A stretch of DNA of 64,000 nt from Zavarzinella sp. (GTDB taxonomy: Bacteria > Planctomycetota > Planctomycetia > Gemmatales > Gemmataceae), in the NCBI GenBank assembly GCA_041399155.1, contig JAWKTI010000007.1:124001-188000 (forward strand), read 5' to 3'. The notes beneath the pieces are model-generated. The model worked only from the letters and a program-made list of their open reading frames with translations. It was not told the origin of the DNA and ran no database searches. The number at the start of each line of letters is the position of its first letter. The first letter of the stretch is position 1. This document shows positions 62,600 through 64,000 of this stretch, piece by piece. Position numbers and translations under genes: made by a program.

Positions 62600-64000
62600 A
62601 TGGTTCGCACTTGTTTCACCGTGATTGCTTTCGCTGGATTCATCGGACTGTGCCGTCCCGCCTTCGCTGCTTCTCCTATTGGAAAAGAAATTGCTGAAGT
62701 CGTGGTGAAGGAAAACCAGGTCCGCAGCACTGCCAGTATTCTCGAAGTATTTCGTGTAAGGCCTGGCCAGGCTTATACTTACGAAACCATGCGGGAAGGG
62801 GTGCGGCGCCTGCACCAGACCGGCTGGTTTGCGGCAAACGGTATCGAAGAACGCACGGTCGAGTTGCCGGATCAGCGGATTCAGGTGATTCTGTATGTGA
62901 AAGAACTTCCCAACATGATCACCGATATTAAGTACCTTGGGGCAGACCACTTAAGTGTGAAAGAACTGGATGAACTGACCGGATTGCGACGTGGGATGGC
63001 GATGTCGCCCCAGCGAAACGATCAGGCACGGTTGAACATATTAAGAAAATATCAGGAAAAGGGTCGCTACCACGCCAGCGTAACGTTGCGGGAAGGAAAC
63101 CGTGTTACGGATCAACGGGTGGTCTTTGATATTGTGGAAGGTCCAAAAATTAAAATCCGCGAAGTGGATTTCAAATTTCTAGGCCCCCACGAATCGGGCA
63201 TTTCCAGTGGGATGCTGAGAAATCGCCTGACGATCTCCCGTGCCCGCATCGGTGGGCTGATTCAGGGGGAATACAACCCAGGCCAGATTGAACATGATGC
63301 GGAACAATTGACCGAATACTACCACGGACTGGGTTATCTGGATGCCAAGGTGCGTGCCGAGCGGATGTTCTCTGATGACCACCGTTGGGTCGATGTGGTG
63401 TTCCACGTGGAAGAAGGCACCCGCTACAAAGTGGGCCAGGTCCGTGTGGTGGGCAACAAAGAATACTCTGAAAAGTTCCTGCTGGGTTACACCAACCTGC
63501 GTGGGGATGAGTTTTACGATCGAACAATTATCCGCAGCGATATTAACCGAATTAAGGACCTGTACGGCTACCAGGGCAGAGCAATCGCCATTCGCGAAGA
63601 ATTTGTGGAAGCCCAGCCTGGTACAGGAGTGGTGAATGTGAATTATCAGGTAATGGAAGGCCCACCTTCCCGCGTGGGGCGAATGTACGTCCGCGGGAAT
63701 ACAGTTACCAAGGATTCGATTATTCTGCGGGAATTGGCCGATGCTGGTATTCTGCCGGGTCAGGTGCTTTCCTATCCTGGTGTGCGAACTGCTGAAAACA
63801 ATCTCCGCCGCACACAACTCTTTATGGATAATCCGATGGAAGGTGTGCAGCCCACCATCGAATTGCGTGATGCGATTGATAACCCCAACCTGAAAGATGT
63901 GTTTGTTACCGTGCGTGAAGCACAGACAGGCAGCTTCATGGTGGGTGGTGGCATTAACTCCGATGCGGGTATTACCGGTAGCGTGGTGTGGAACGAGCGA
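62600..64000 (+). CDS. BamA/Omp85-type outer-membrane assembly protein (3' end outside window)
   Basis: 467 codons visible, open at the window edge. ATG 62600, signal peptide RTCFTVIAFAGFIGLCRPAF then AASP. POTRA-type repeats follow: IAEVVVKENQVRSTASILEV with VRPGQAYTYETMREGVRRLH, MITDIKYLGADHLSVKELDE, VEGPKIKIREVDFKFLGPHE, YKVGQVRVVGNKEYSEKFLL, and RVGRMYVRGNTVTKDSIILR followed by ELADAGILPGQVLSYPGV. The beta-barrel begins near FMVGGGINSDAGITGSVVW. BamA inserts barrel proteins into the outer membrane. This supports a diderm envelope, in agreement with LptF/G and TolC in the window. Confidence 0.9.
   Translation, partial: MVRTCFTVIAFAGFIGLCRPAFAASPIGKEIAEVVVKENQVRSTASILEVFRVRPGQAYTYETMREGVRRLHQTGWFAANGIEERTVELPDQRIQVILYVKELPNMITDIKYLGADHLSVKELDELTGLRRGMAMSPQRNDQARLNILRKYQEKGRYHASVTLREGNRVTDQRVVFDIVEGPKIKIREVDFKFLGPHESGISSGMLRNRLTISRARIGGLIQGEYNPGQIEHDAEQLTEYYHGLGYLDAKVRAERMFSDDHRWVDVVFHVEEGTRYKVGQVRVVGNKEYSEKFLLGYTNLRGDEFYDRTIIRSDINRIKDLYGYQGRAIAIREEFVEAQPGTGVVNVNYQVMEGPPSRVGRMYVRGNTVTKDSIILRELADAGILPGQVLSYPGVRTAENNLRRTQLFMDNPMEGVQPTIELRDAIDNPNLKDVFVTVREAQTGSFMVGGGINSDAGITGSVVWNER

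Overview
The window reads as a chromosomal segment of a planctomycete, most likely of the Gemmataceae type. I infer this from gene content and not from a marker gene. The signs are a paired hpnC/hpnD squalene pathway, fae next to a methylene-tetrahydromethanopterin dehydrogenase (mtdB/mtdC class), a sigma factor overlapping a very large Ser/Thr kinase with an anti-sigma-like zinc finger, a DUF1080 protein, a DUF6717 protein, HEAT and TPR proteins, and many poorly known secreted proteins. No rRNA, tRNA or CRISPR array was found.

Layout. 1-6.2 kb: tail of an ECF sigma factor, then hpnC and hpnD for squalene, a Nif3-like protein and a small membrane-protein pair. Both the sigma gene tail and the hpnC tail are duplicated around small foreign-looking inserts. 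6.4-8.4 kb: the wreck of an integron, with the C-terminal end of an IntI integrase, a core recombination site, two GC-rich cassette genes, attC-like imperfect palindromes, an IS110 transposase fragment and an acetyltransferase fragment. 8.7-15.5 kb: small hypotheticals, a DUF454 protein, an esterase, a TPR lipoprotein, a DUF1080 protein and fusA. 16-20 kb: sigma factor and giant kinase. 20.3-22 kb: a broken ATP-grasp gene, a short SelW-like gene with an in-frame TGA in its CxxU motif (a candidate selenoprotein missed by ordinary gene finding), and csrA. 22.4-32 kb: a PH-domain membrane protein, guaB, a secreted protein, two methyltransferase genes, an RdgC-like protein and membrane proteins. 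32.4-38.9 kb: a secreted protein whose 3' end is repeated 3.3 kb downstream, enclosing DUF1254, TetR and hydroxylase genes, followed by an IS4-type element. 38.9-50 kb: HEAT protein, fae-mtdC, a TPR kinase, an LptF/LptG permease and an AsmA-like giant. 50-52 kb: an IS630 element and dcd. 53-57.8 kb: an ABC-HlyD-TolC export operon with an unusual ATPase. 58-61 kb: a CobW GTPase gene split by a second IS630 element. 61.2-64 kb: a Gly-rich BON protein and the start of a BamA/Omp85-type gene that runs off the window.

Functional themes. Envelope building (hopanoid precursors, LptF/G, AsmA, BamA, TolC/HlyD/ABC), tetrahydromethanopterin C1 transfer, and phosphorylation or sigma-factor signalling are the coherent parts. 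The accessory parts are small insertions with duplicated gene tails, a decayed integron and three IS elements.
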